Shown: positions 47,197-58,147 of the stretch, piece by piece
Position numbering within the stretch: position 1 is the first letter of the stretch
Layout: each line of letters starts with the position of its first letter
Origin: Tricholoma matsutake
Lineage: Eukaryota > Basidiomycota > Agaricomycetes > Agaricales > Tricholomataceae
DNA: 64,000 bases
Direction: 5' to 3'
Assembly: GCA_026075535.2 (NCBI GenBank)
Contig: AP026541.1
Span: 3,968,001 to 4,032,000 of the forward strand
Position numbers and translations under genes: made by a program
Notes under the pieces: generated by a model
The model's database searches: none
Told to the model about the DNA's origin: nothing
The model's input: the letters and a program-made list of their open reading frames with translations, nothing else

Positions 47197-47701
47197 TATT
47201 TTGTGAGACTTATAAGACTGGAACTTGGGCTTTACTTGGACAGTACTTTAGAAGGTGTAAATAAATGCACAATTGATGTTGTCTGAGCAAAGTCCGAGTG
47301 CAGTCCTCAGACTTTACTTGGACAACTTGGACAATCCTAGGACAGTCCGAGTGTCCGAGTGTCTGAGCAGAGTCTGAGTGGAGTCCGCTTGGACTGGGGG
47401 GGGGAGTGTAAAGTACTGTCCCAAGCTGTGCCCATATGCCTCTGCATCACCCACAGGCTCTGTCCTTGCTGCAAATTCAAATTTTCTAAGTTCTTCTGCC
47501 CAGCACATACCCTGTGTAAAGTTCAATGGTCGTCCTTTTTTAATTGAGTACTTCAGCATTTGTAATGCTTCCATCAGGTTAGCAGATATATGCCTTCTCC
47601 GAGGTGCCATTGTCTCCTTCCCAGATGAGAATGCTCTTTCACAGGGGACACTTGAAGCTTGGATAGGTATAATATCCATTGCAAGTCAAAATATGCAAGG
47701 G

Positions 47702-49380
47702 TAGGGTGTAGCACGGGTCACACCACAGGTAAGATTTCACACACCGCACCTGTTCTAACACCGCAACTGCAGTGACAGGTTTTCATCACAGTCTGTCATG
47801 AAACACTGCAGGTGTGACACCACATATGTACACTGTGGATTTTTGCCTCGAATTTGATGTTCTATGCTATTAAACATCCTGTGTTTGTATGGTATAAGCC
47901 CTTAACTAACTTAACTACACCCTGTATATAATAGCTAAGCTATAGATATGTTTTTGAATTTGAATAACATGAGCAATGGGATTTTATTTAATCATGCTTA
48001 TCATCCACATGCAAAAAAATACACCTTGTCCCTCATCTTGAGTGATGGAGGGATTTATTTACTTAATAATTCTATACAATACTACAAAAAGAAAAAGACT
48101 GCCGTCTTGCTTGCAGCAAGACAGCAAGGGGCAAGAGGTCATCATGGTGGTGCCCTTCCAACTCATTGCCCCCTGCTGCCCCTTATAGGTGGCAGTCCTC
48201 TCCCCCGTCATGGTGGCAGTCCTCTGCCATGTCATGATATCTGCTCATTCCATTTGCATGCAGTGGCAGTGGCTGTTTGTTGTCATCATTCTCATCTCCC
48301 ATCATTCTCATCCTCCCTGTTCTTGTCCCCCCCTTGTCCCCCCACTTCTTTCTTGTTCTCCCTGTTGTTCTTGACCATTCTCGTCCCCTCCCCCCTCGTC
48401 ATCATCAATAGTAAAATCACTATCTAAAACCTTTGTTGTTAGTAACAAGAAAATGAAATGAGAAAGGAAAAACCAACTTACCTATGGCCCAAGAGATGGC
48501 AGCATCTCTTGGGCCTTTTTTTTTGTTTTGCCCCATCACCGTCCTCTTCCTCATTGCCATCATCATCATTGTTGCCCATGTCATGGTTGTTCATCCCCCC
48601 CTCTGTCCCTGTCCCCTGGCATTGTCATCCCATCTCATTGCTCCCCATTTCCACCCCGTGAGCAGTCGTTCTTGGCAGCAGATGGGGGTGCTGTGGTGGT
48701 GGTGGTTTGTCACTCGTCACTCATCATTGTCATTGTCATCATGGTTCATCATCGTCTTTGTCATTCTCCTCCCTTTGTCCCTTGCATCCCCATCTCCCAT
48801 TCGTTGTTCATTGTTCCCCTTCCCATTGTCCCTTGTCATTGGCTGCTAGCACCTGCGACCCACCCCACAAGCAGTGGCTTGCAGGGCTAGAGTGGGTGCT
48901 GGGCCATTTGTTGTTGCTTCCTTCATAACTCATCCACCCTGCAGGCAGGGGCTCACAGCAGTGGGTTCTCCCAGTCCCATCCTGGGTCATTGTCCTAGGT
49001 GTCTTGGCACCATCTCGTTGTTACAACATAGATAGAACCTTTAGAAAAAAGAAACAGTTAGTTAATTGAAAGAAATAAACAACTTACTGTTGTTGAGCTG
49101 ACACTGTACCCTAGAAAAGAGCAATTTAGTTAGTTGAAAGAAACAAAAAACTTACTATTATGATGGGTGATGCCCATGGGTGAAGAGGAACCAGAAATCT
49201 GAAGTCGATCGGTAGTTTGGCAACTGCTGGATCCAGCAACTCAAGCAACCCGTCAATACCCATCACACTGCCAAAATGGGTATGGTATGTCACAGGTCTG
49301 GCATTTCGGCAACCGTACCCATACCTGTCCAACCTGTGGGCTGTTTACTGTGGGTTTACCCATACCCATGCTACACCCTA
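47702..49380. mobile_element. Non-autonomous hAT-like element E3
   Basis: TIR TAGGGTGTAGCACGGGT on the left and TAGGGTGTAGCATGGGTATG on the right in reverse complement. Target duplication TGCAAGGG at 47694-47701 and TGCGAGGG at 49381-49388. The TIR is related to that of E1. The inside has a GGCCCAAGAGATG...CATCTCTTGGGCC palindrome at about 48490-48518 and three GAGCA-type palindromes with CCACCC (about 48651, 48860, 48933). No protein seen. Confidence 0.88.
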
Positions 49381-49959
49381 TGCGAGGGTACTGTTGTTCA
49401 TGTTCCTAAATATGTTTTAGCAAAATAGCCAATTGCATATGGAACATGTATTACCTGCCAAAATGCAAATATACCAGATCCAGCATTAGGATTGCTCAAG
49501 TACTGGTCTACTTCCTTTTCCAATGAAACATCTGGATTTGATGATGTAACTTGATTTAGACCAAGAATATCCATTGCTGTTGGCTGGGAAGATGAAGACT
49601 TGGCTGCTGGTTGGTTAGATGGTCTCTTGTTTGCTTGATCTTTATAAGGATGAAGCTATCAGAATTAAAGCATTATTGGCTTGTAACAGGCTATTTAAGT
49701 TAATGTGAAACTTACAGCATCCAAAAACATGTCTTTGGCTACAGCATACTTATTTGGTGATTGATCATGATAGTAACTTAGTTTGTTTGCAGGATCAATT
49801 GCTATTCCATATTATTTTCAATTACCCAAAGTCAATTAAAACTTAAATAAGCTCACCCATTGCCACCACATATGCTGGAGTGTCAACTAGACAGGCTTGA
49901 TATTCTTCTAGCTTATCCAGACCTGGCTGAATGATATCTTCCCACTGTGGGTTATCCTG

Positions 49960-50047
49960 CTTCCCTTCCTCAATTGTAGCTTCCCTATTCTGTCTCTTCT
50001 GCTTGCAATTCCTAGAAATATGTCCTAACTGCCCACAGTTAAAACAT
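49960..50047 (-). repeat. Gypsy gag zinc-knuckle fragment
   Basis: The reverse strand matches copy 1 gag around 9114-9226 at roughly 80-85 percent: it encodes CFNCGQLGHISRNCKQKRQN and REATIEEGKQ. It is joined in frame to the hAT exon that follows (DNPQWEDIIQPG). Confidence 0.88.
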
Positions 50048-51100
50048 CTGAGTAGTGTTGCAAGTGGTGCAGCTCAGAGCTGTGAGCTGTTGAGCCGAGC
50101 TGCTATTTTGGGTGAGCCATGCCAGTACATCAGCTGAAGGCTATACCTAGCTCAGCTATCAGATTGGGCAGCTCAGAGTGGCTCAGAGCAGCTAAGCCAT
50201 CCAAAAATAGCATGTGTGTGCTCTCGCATTTCTATCATGTCTGGCCGCTTCTCCTGCGTTGCCTCCCCTCCCTTTCTTCATCCAAACTATCTTACACTCT
50301 TTTACTTTATTTCCTACTACTTTCTAGCCTGTAGGGCCCTTGACCTTTGTTATCTTCTTCATCAGCTGAACTGATTGTTCTTATCTCCCCCTGTAGATCT
50401 GTTCCTATATTTGTAACAATGAGGTGCAACATCTCACAAGTCTCTCCTCCCCTTCAAAAGGGATGTGAGAAGGTTTCTAATCAACTGGCTTCACATCACC
50501 ATCCACCATGCCTGACGCTGCACCCTCACACCCTTCCTCACACCTCTGCCTCCACCATCAACCCAAGCTACTACAACTCCCCCACCCATACACATACTAG
50601 CAAGAGCCGAAAATAGCACAAATGGTGATCTTGTACACAATGCAGGTGGCAACAACCCTTTTTGTTTCAATGACAATGTTCACACAACATCAGCGCAATT
50701 ACTGGCAACTGTCATTTGTGCTGCTGGTAATAGTACATTTTTTTGATTCCACTCTTGTTTTCATCTATTAACAAAGTCTTTTTCTATTTCTTTAGGATGT
50801 AAACTATTGTTAACAACAGGGGCTGATGCTATGCAACCTCCTGCCCATCTACAAACACTCAAACAGCCTTCTCCTCATGTAAATGGAATATCAGGCCTTT
50901 GGAATGGATGGGTGAAGGAAAAGGAACACAGGTGGTGGTAGAGTGATGCTGGGAGACCTATGAAGGGGGATACCCATGAGGTGAGTGCCTCTTGATACCC
51001 TAACAATTGCCATATCACTTACAGCCACCTAACCCCATCAACTAGGAAAGCTGGCAGGATGAAATGACAATGAGCCAACACTCACGCACATGCTCCATGC
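50048..51100. other. Unclassified repeat-like sequence
   Basis: From 50050 there are many GAGCTG/CAGCTC words in both directions (AGCTCAGAGCTGTGAGCT near 50080), next to TAGTGTTGCAAG, which looks like a hAT terminus. No matching right end was found. The rest to 51100 has no recognised gene. Confidence 0.45.
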
Positions 51101-51545
51101 CTATGAGCCACTGCTCATAGGGTGGATTGTGAGTGTGCACAGCTGACAACACACCACCCACACCCGGCTCCTTGAACAACTGCTCATGGGACTGTGGGAG
51201 GAATGCCAACAGTGGATGATGATGATGACAGTCATGAGCACCAGCACCACTGCTGCAAGCATCTGCTTGCAGGGCAGACGGGGCTCTCTCGACAACAACT
51301 ACAGACAACACACCACCCGCACCCAGCTCCTTGAGCAACTGCTTGTGGGGTGGACTGCGGGAGGAACAGTGACAGTGGATGATGATGACAGTGGCAACAG
51401 TGATGAGCACCAGCACCACTGCTGCAAGCATCTGCTTGCAGGGTGGATGGGGCTCTCTCGACAATGACTACAGACAACACACCACCCACACCCAGCTCCT
51501 TGAGCAACTGCTCATGGGGTGGACTGTGGAACACCAACAGTGGAT
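51101..51545. repeat. Tandem ~165-bp units with paired palindromes
   Basis: About three units starting near 51150, 51308 and 51479 (ACACCACCCRCACCC-GCTCCTTGARCAACTG). Each carries GAGCAACTGCT(C/T)(A/G)TGGGGTGGACT and AAGCATCTGCTTGCAGGG plus ATGATGATGACAGT. The same palindromes are in E1, E2 and E3. Confidence 0.8.
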
Positions 51546-52316
51546 TACGATGACAGCTATTGGCAACAAGTATGCCTGACTCACCTATGGCTACAACTCT
51601 CTCCTCCCCCACCCAACCTCTGATTCTATCACTTGACACGTACTCTTATGGCCCAATCTCCATTGTATCACAATAACTGCTGAGCTCCATGGAAGCCTGT
51701 TTCACCATGTTCCAATCTTGTCACTGTATTAATAGAGTAATCAATGCTTCTGTTTTTAGCTATGCCCTGCATGCCAACTGTCAGATAAGAGAAGCATGTC
51801 CATGCTGCAGTTTCTTTCCTTTCTCTCCCATCTCACTCACCTGTTCTGCTTACTCACTCTCCATCTCTTACCATGCCTCCCCATAAAAAAAACAAAAAAA
51901 TCCAGAAGCAACTTCTCCACCTGAGCAAGCACAACAGCCTGTTGCTACAGTTGACAGTATGCAGGCATTTATACTCTATTTCCTTTCTGACTGTTTTCAT
52001 GTAATTCACTCCCAATGTACTTCCTGACACCTCTGGTTTATGCTCCTTAATTCTTTTCTTATAGTAATTCCATTCAAATGTCTTTGAATACTCTGTAGAA
52101 GCTCATACTCAGCGGAAAGCATCTTCAAAACAGCCTGGCATGTTATTTGATAATCTGTACATTTATATTGCTTACTGAATATTAGAAATAGCAGCTTCTT
52201 GTACAAGTACCTGCAACACAAGTAAGGCATCATCCAATGTTGCTATGCAAGGTTTGTTATCCACAAACTTTAGGTCCTTGACATGATTATAGTTTTTGTA
52301 TGGCATAGATGTTACT

Positions 52317-52806
52317 TAGGGCAAGGCAGGGGTTACCCCTGGGTGTCAAATCTCACACCCTTACCCCTACCCCTGAACACTCTACCCTTAGGGGTAAGGG
52401 TATGGAAACATATAAGGGTTGCCAAGGGTATGGGAGGGTTTGTCAAGGGTACAAGGGTTTGGCACAAAATCAACATATTTAGAGCAAAATTCATTTGAAA
52501 AGTGTTGATAACTATTGTATTTAGTATTAATATCACATATTAATACCTCTTATTAACATATGAAAGCCATTATCATGTTGGACAATCCCAAAATCTGAAT
52601 TCAATTGATGAAAATCTTGAATATGAGTCTTTGTAGCTAGAAAAAATTAAATGATATTCTTACATAAGCATACCCCTGGCATACCCCTGTACCCTTAGTA
52701 AGGGTACAGGGGTATGCAAGGGTATGAACTTCCAAACCCCTACCCTTACCCCTCATACCCTTAGCCCAAAAACACAAGGGTATACCCCTACCCCTGCCTT
52801 GCCTTA
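52317..52806. mobile_element. 490-bp hAT-like MITE E5
   Basis: TIR TAGGGCAAGGCAGGGGT on the left and TAAGGCAAGGCAGGGGT on the right in reverse complement. Target duplication ATGTTACT at 52309-52316 and 52807-52814. Subterminal CCCTTACCCCTACCCC words face each other. The TIR resembles E1 and E3. No coding capacity. Confidence 0.9.
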
Positions 52807-53831
52807 ATGTTACTACAGATGTACCAGGTGCAGGTTCTTCTGTACCCACTCCAGCAGGTTTGTAAATTTGTCATAATTTGATATAGTAAGCAATAATAAT
52901 TCCTATAGAGCCTTATATTCCACAAGCATGTCTTTGCCAACCATCCAAGCATTCACAGCAAGCAAGTCTCAGTGTTCTCATAGATACATGTACAATTAAT
53001 AGAGTCTATTTAGATTGATCCATTACAACTGATGACTAAAGCTAAGGCTGCAAAACCCTCTGACAAGGCTATGAAATCCTCTGACAAGGCTGCAAAACCC
53101 TCCAAGGCTACTAAACAGAAGGTTCAACCTGCAAAATCTAATCCCAAGACTCCAGCAACTCCTGTGTCTATCTTTGCTGCTCGCCAGATTGAGGCCTCTT
53201 GTAACAAGCAGTCAGCTATGCTTTTATTTACTCCACATAAACAATGTGGTACTCAGATTCACTTTGCTCATGAACAACAACTTTTTCCAACCCATTAATG
53301 TACTTCTCAGAATTTACCTTCACAGTTGGGATCTTCAAACAGTGACTCAGATGTTGAAGTGGAGTTGGTAGAAGGACTGCATGCATTTGGATTTTGATGC
53401 AGATTCTGATTCTGATTCAAACTCTGGTGCTCAGTCACCCTCTGGCTCTGTCTCTAGTTCTCGTTTGCATTCATGTTTGCATGCCCAACTGCCATGTGCA
53501 GGATGTCATAGCAAACCATCCCAGCCCCATTTCCATCCAGAGCTAAGAGGTGGTGCTAAAGATGTCTGGTCATTTTTCACAAAGGTCAAGGGACAACATG
53601 AGTGTGTACTATGCCAGTAAGTTTCTGTATCTAACTCTATGATATACTGAGTAATTGGTTTTTCAGACATGCTCAAAAGTCTAAATCCTCACATGTTATT
53701 GCTTCATCTGGAGTAACAACAAGCACTTAAAATCTCAGAAAGCATTTATATAGTGACCATATTGCAGAATGGGTCACTGGTTGTGATGATCTGAAGATTA
53801 AGATCACTGCTCAAGCAGCTTTGCCAGCTGT

Positions 53832-54515
53832 TTGTAAGTCTGGCCCCACAGACTCACAACATTATGACAAGTTAATTTACCTATGCTGCCATTACACACT
53901 TCCATGGTGCCAGCACAGCCACACAAATTGCCAACACAACCACCCTCACCACTGGCACAGCCACCTATGGCACATAAACAACTCACCAACACCAGATATA
54001 CCAATGTCTGTGTTACAGTGAGTTACGGCCACCCTATGCCACCAACACACTCCTATGGTGCTGACACAGCCACACACATCGCTGACACAATCACCCTCAC
54101 CGCCGGCACAACCACTGGCAAATATGACAACAACACACTGGCGACATGCATCCTGGCAACAGCACCATACATCCTTATTACCCTTCTATCCACATCCACC
54201 AGTTGCTGACATTATCCTATTGATGTGGTACCTTCCTATTATGTGACTACACCCAATGTGGCCTTCCCAAATCACACACTACACTTGATGCAGCCTTTTA
54301 CTTACACGGTCGATCTTTTTCTTATATATTACTTATTTTTTATTCCTTAACCTTTGTTCCTACTTCCATGCAATGAAGGTATAGTAACTTCCTATTCTTT
54401 TATTTGTAGTAACTTATGGTACCTACTTCCATGCAATGAAGATAATTTGATCCTGTCTTTTAGTAAACCTAAGTCTAGTGTAGGCTGCCAAACTCAGCAT
54501 CCTTCCACTGTTCAT
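53832..54515 (+). repeat. Dispersed ~690-bp repeat, copy 2
   Basis: Starts TGTAAGTCTGGCCCCACAGAC and ends near GTGTAGGCTGCCAAACTCAG, related along its length to 28142-28830. It interrupts the hAT relic just after AAQAALPAV. CAGCTGTT on the left and CCACTGTT after the right end could be a worn target duplication. Confidence 0.7.
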
Positions 54516-55422
54516 GAATTTCATGAATCATGATGAGCCTGAGCCTACATCATTGGAGGGTGAATGTCAAGAATATATGAAGGAGGGATTTGTAGAAGCT
54601 ATTCTTGAATTCATTGTTGGTGATGATCAAGTATGTCCAATTCCTTCTGAAATGTTGTAATATTGACATTACTTTAGTCTATCAATATTGTGGAATCTCC
54701 AAGATTAGTGTTTAAAGGTCCAGTCTGTAAGACTGAAAAAAAGACCAAAACTGAACTGAGCTGGACCAATTAGGACTGGACCAGTGGTCTATTTATGGTC
54801 CAGTCTTTTTCAGTCCAGTTGCTGGTCTTTCCTTTTGAAAAATATAGTAGGACTGATGAAAAACCAGTTTAAACTGGTTCCAACCAGTCTTTCATCTCAA
54901 CATATGTTGGACCTTACTTTCACACATATTTACTTCATTTTTGATCCCTGGATCATCAAAAACAGTCAAGAATTGGTTGAGATATGACCAAAAACATTTT
55001 TGTATGAGTATTTTGTTGTATCAGAACATCTTTAATTGCATTGCTTAGAGGGTGTTCAGCAACAGAAATAGATGCAACTTCTCAAGTATATCTCTGTTGG
55101 TTCTTGTGATGAGATGTGGTGGACTTTGAATAATTATGATGTGGAACATAGGATCATGATGCGGAACATAGGCTCATGATGCATAGCATCGGCTCAGGAT
55201 TAACACATTCAGTGATGTGATGCACAGCACTGGCCCAAGAGAAGCTGCATCTTGCATAGCATAGGCTCAAGATCAGCCACATTCATCTGATGCAATACAT
55301 CGTAACATGTGGTGCAAGGAACTCAAGGAGAGCCATGTTCATAGTCAGGATTTAGCTTATAAGCATAGGATAAAGTCCACCATAACATTAGCTTTCTCCC
55401 TTGTTTGACCACACTGCATATC

Positions 55423-56741
55423 ATGAATCCAGTGCAAAAGAAACAATTTCTTATCCAGGCTGCTGCCATCATTGTCAACCTCATCATGCATGCAACATTG
55501 GTCTATGGTACTCCCCAGTTTGAATGTATTCCATACCACACATCTGCACTCACTGGTGCTGCATGGGTTTCAGAACTTATGGAAGGCCATCCAGAATGAA
55601 TTCATTGTGAACTTGGTGTCCACCTCCATGTCTTCAAGATACTGGTGGCATATCTTCAGGTCATTGGCCACACACATTCTAGGTCCATCTATCTTGAAGA
55701 GCAACTGGCAATTTTCCTGTATCGATGTACAACTGGGCTGTCAATTTGGCATGTAGGGGAACACTTCCAATGCTCCAATGACACAATTTCCATGTATGTC
55801 TGATGTTGTACCATATCTACTATTGCTTGCTCATATCACCAATGCCAGATACTTCACAAAGATGCTCAATATCTTCTCATCTGCCCCCTTCTACACTGAT
55901 TATGTTCATTTGCCTGATATCAATGCCCCAGTCCTGGAGTACATCAGAGACAACCCCAAGTTTTACCCATTCTTTTCTGGTGCCATTGGTGCATTGGATG
56001 GGACACATTTTGACTGTTCAGCCACTCCAGAACAACAAGCAATTGCTTGTGACCATAAAGGGTGTGTAACACAGAACTGTCTAGCTGCCTGTGATTTCAC
56101 ACACAATTTTGTGTATGTCTTTAGTGGATGGGAGGGATCCATTACTGACTCGACTATGTTCAATGATGCTTGCATCACAGATTTGTATGTTCCGACAGCC
56201 AGTGGTCACTACTACCTTGCAGATGCAGGCTTTCCAAACTCTATTTCCCTCATGCTCCCCTATTGAGGTGTGCATTATCACCTTCAAGAATGGAGCTGTG
56301 CTGATCTTTGGTACTGTCTTTTTTCTAATACTCTATATTATGTTATTCTTACATATTCATGATAGTCCAGCCAATCCTCAAGAACTGTTTAATCTCTGGC
56401 ATGCTTCAGCATATAATATTGTCGAGCGCATTTTTTGTATCCTGAAGAACCATTTTGCAATCTTGAGAGGTAATCCTAACTTAGATGTAGATACACAAGC
56501 CAAAATTGTCCCAGCACTTGCAGCAGTTCACAATTTTATTCAAGAGTATGATGAGGAGGAGATAGAAGAACTTCTTCAAGACAGAGACACAGAGCCCAGT
56601 CATGGTGAAGCCACTGGAGAATTAGCACAAGGACCTGCCAGGACTGCAGAGCATCAAGAAGCAGATGCTAGAAGAGATCAAATTGCCAACAACATGTGGC
56701 AGCAGTATAAGGCAGAACTCAGGAGAAGGGGCATGGTGTAA
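55423..56741 (+). pseudogene. PIF/Harbinger-type DDE transposase with two stops
   Basis: Three exons in agreeing phases, 55423-55793, 55849-56310 and 56366-56741, give about 402 codons, the normal size. The N-terminal part has the helix-turn-helix-like GEHFQCSNDTIS. The catalytic region has GAIGALDGTHFDC (first D, about 55985), HYYLADAGFP (second D, about 56208) and NIVERIFCILKNHFAILRGN (E, about 56417). All three acidic residues are kept. Only two stops break it: TGA at 55597 and TGA at 56264, both where CGA (Arg) fits the family, the second in PY-x-GVHYHL. The C-terminal 60 residues are acidic and coiled. It was lost recently by point changes. Confidence 0.87.
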
Positions 56742-56870
56742 ACACATGTATGAATAACAACAATGAATTGAAAGAAGGGGCCTGGTGTAAACACATATGA
56801 TTTTACATACATGTATGAATAGCAACAATGTTCATTTATGGAATACAGAAACTTCGGAAGTATATGAAAA

Positions 56871-58147
56871 TCAAACAATCATATCAATGCCAACAGGAAA
56901 TCCACAATGCTCAACTAGCTGTTTGTCAAGCCACTTCCTGCCAAGGACCTCATGCTGCAGGGACATATATGTATCAGCTTCTGCAGTATTGGCTTTGAAG
57001 AGATCAATCAGTGTGATCATGCGCTCATCATCCAAGTGGGTCTCTACATTCTGGAGACGGGTCATGGCTTTAGTGCAGTGCTCCGGCGAGGTATCGTGAA
57101 CATGCTCCTGAGGCTGTACAACAAGACTACACTCAATAGTCTTATTGAATGTGTCCAGCAATTCCTTGATGCCATTCAGAGCAACTGTGCCCAGTACAGT
57201 GGAGTGTTGCTTCTTTCCTGATGCCACTGAGGACGTCTGGCCCGACTGGCTAGCTTCTATCACTGAGTATTTTTGTTTTGTAGTAGAGGTGGATGACGAT
57301 CCTAGAGTAGGTGGAATTTGTTGTGAAGATGCTGGAGGTGGCATATCATGACCACTAGATCCAACAGATGCCGGAGGTGAGGAAGGTGGCAGTGGTTCAT
57401 GGCTTTCAGGTGGCAGGACTCGAGGCAGGAAGTCAGTAGATGATGGAGAAACAGTAGAGGGCTGAATGGCAGGTTTGCATTGCAGATGTAGTCGCAGTAG
57501 TTTCATTGTCACTGAATGGCTCAGGAATCATTGTCGATATGGCACTAGAAGCACCCCATGTCTGGTTGGATAGGCAGAAAGCATGTGTACCCTGCCCAAG
57601 AGTAGGCATAAGCCCCAACATGAGCTGGTATAGAGGAAAACCCTTATGTGTGTAGGTCTTGGCTTTTTCGTGCTTCTAGAAACCCTAAATCAGCGGCATG
57701 ATCACAGTATCAATATGACTCACTGTACAGTATGCATTCCAAGCATCCTTTTCATTTATTCCTATGTCCATTCCTTTCTCATCATTCCACTGCTCACCAA
57801 ACCCAGATAGCCCTTTCAGAGTCGAGACGAGAGTATAGGCAGATCGGAGCTAGAGAGGATCAGTTGAAAGATTGAGGAGTCTGTGAAGTTGTACACACCC
57901 AAGCATACTTCGATTTGCAAGCTTTGACAGTCTTCGGTGCACCTGTTCCATGATGCAATGCCATCTCTACAGCTAGTGCATTCCAGATAGTCAGCCTGAA
58001 GTTGGCACCATCTGCGGAAGCCTCCTTTTTAGAGCAAAGGAAGGTGATCATGCACTCTTCATCATCCATGGACCAGGAACAGTGAGAAGGAGCTTGAGCA
58101 TCTATGGCAGGTGGAGGGGGGCTGTTAGATGAATGGCGCGTGTGCAT
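56871..58147 (-). pseudogene. Myb/SANT-like DNA-binding partner of the Harbinger transposase
   Basis: Exon 1 (58147 down to about 57913) encodes CSWSMDDEECMITFLCSKKE and TIWNALAVEMALHHGTGAPK, TVKACKSK, a Myb/SANT-like layout with spaced Trp. After an intron (GTATGC...CTCTAG) come LRSAYTLVSTLKGLSGFGEQ and KDAWNAYC. Two stops near 57675-57690 precede HKGFPLYQLMLGLMPTLGQG, which belongs to the same domain. A Ser/Pro-rich linker and a C-terminal helical part (VETHLDDERMITLIDLFKAN, HEVLGRKWLDKQLVEHCGF) end at 56871. In known elements this protein carries the transposase to the ends. Convergent with the transposase, about 130 bp apart. Confidence 0.75.

Larger units (their letters stand above)
45494..47372. 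mobile_element. Inverted-repeat element E2 with tRNA-like arms
   Basis: The outer arms begin CTCTGCTCGGACACTCGGAC on the left and, in reverse complement, CTCTGCTCAGACACTCGGAC on the right. They continue with CCTAGGAC, TTGCTCAGAC and related GGACT words for roughly 250 bp. Further in, each arm contains a tRNA-like sequence pointing outward. The centre (45800-46960) holds six GAGCA palindromes, two GGCCCAA palindromes followed by splice-donor-like GTGAGTTTTTTC or ATAAGTTTTTTT, and a 16-bp minisatellite. I could not find a target duplication, so the exact ends are provisional. Confidence 0.65.
47400..50047 (-). pseudogene. hAT transposase relic 1, split by E3
   Basis: Read on the minus strand. 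Exons of about 49857-50047, 49716-49801 and 49455-49655 give LDKLEEYQACLVDTPAYVVA, IDPANKLSYYHDQSPNKYAV and DILGLNQVTSSNPDVSLEKE. After the interruption by E3 (47702-49380) the hAT dimerisation region follows at 47400-47701: MDIIPIQASSVPCERAFSSG, then APRRRHISANLMEALQMLK. The motif PIQASSVPCERAFSS is diagnostic. A one-base loss before MDIIP and the insertion make it dead. The N-terminal catalytic part is missing; in its place the frame begins with a Gypsy gag zinc knuckle. Confidence 0.85.

Noticed and set aside
47702..47730. Telomere-like TAGGG words as a telomere relic
   Set aside because: They belong to the TIR and subterminal repeats of E1, E3 and E5 and do not form TTAGGG arrays.
51042..51639. 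Frames with repeated PPHEQLLKELG-like words
   Set aside because: They follow the tandem units with palindromes and differ in frame between units; no stable protein is implied, though the repeat itself is kept as a finding.
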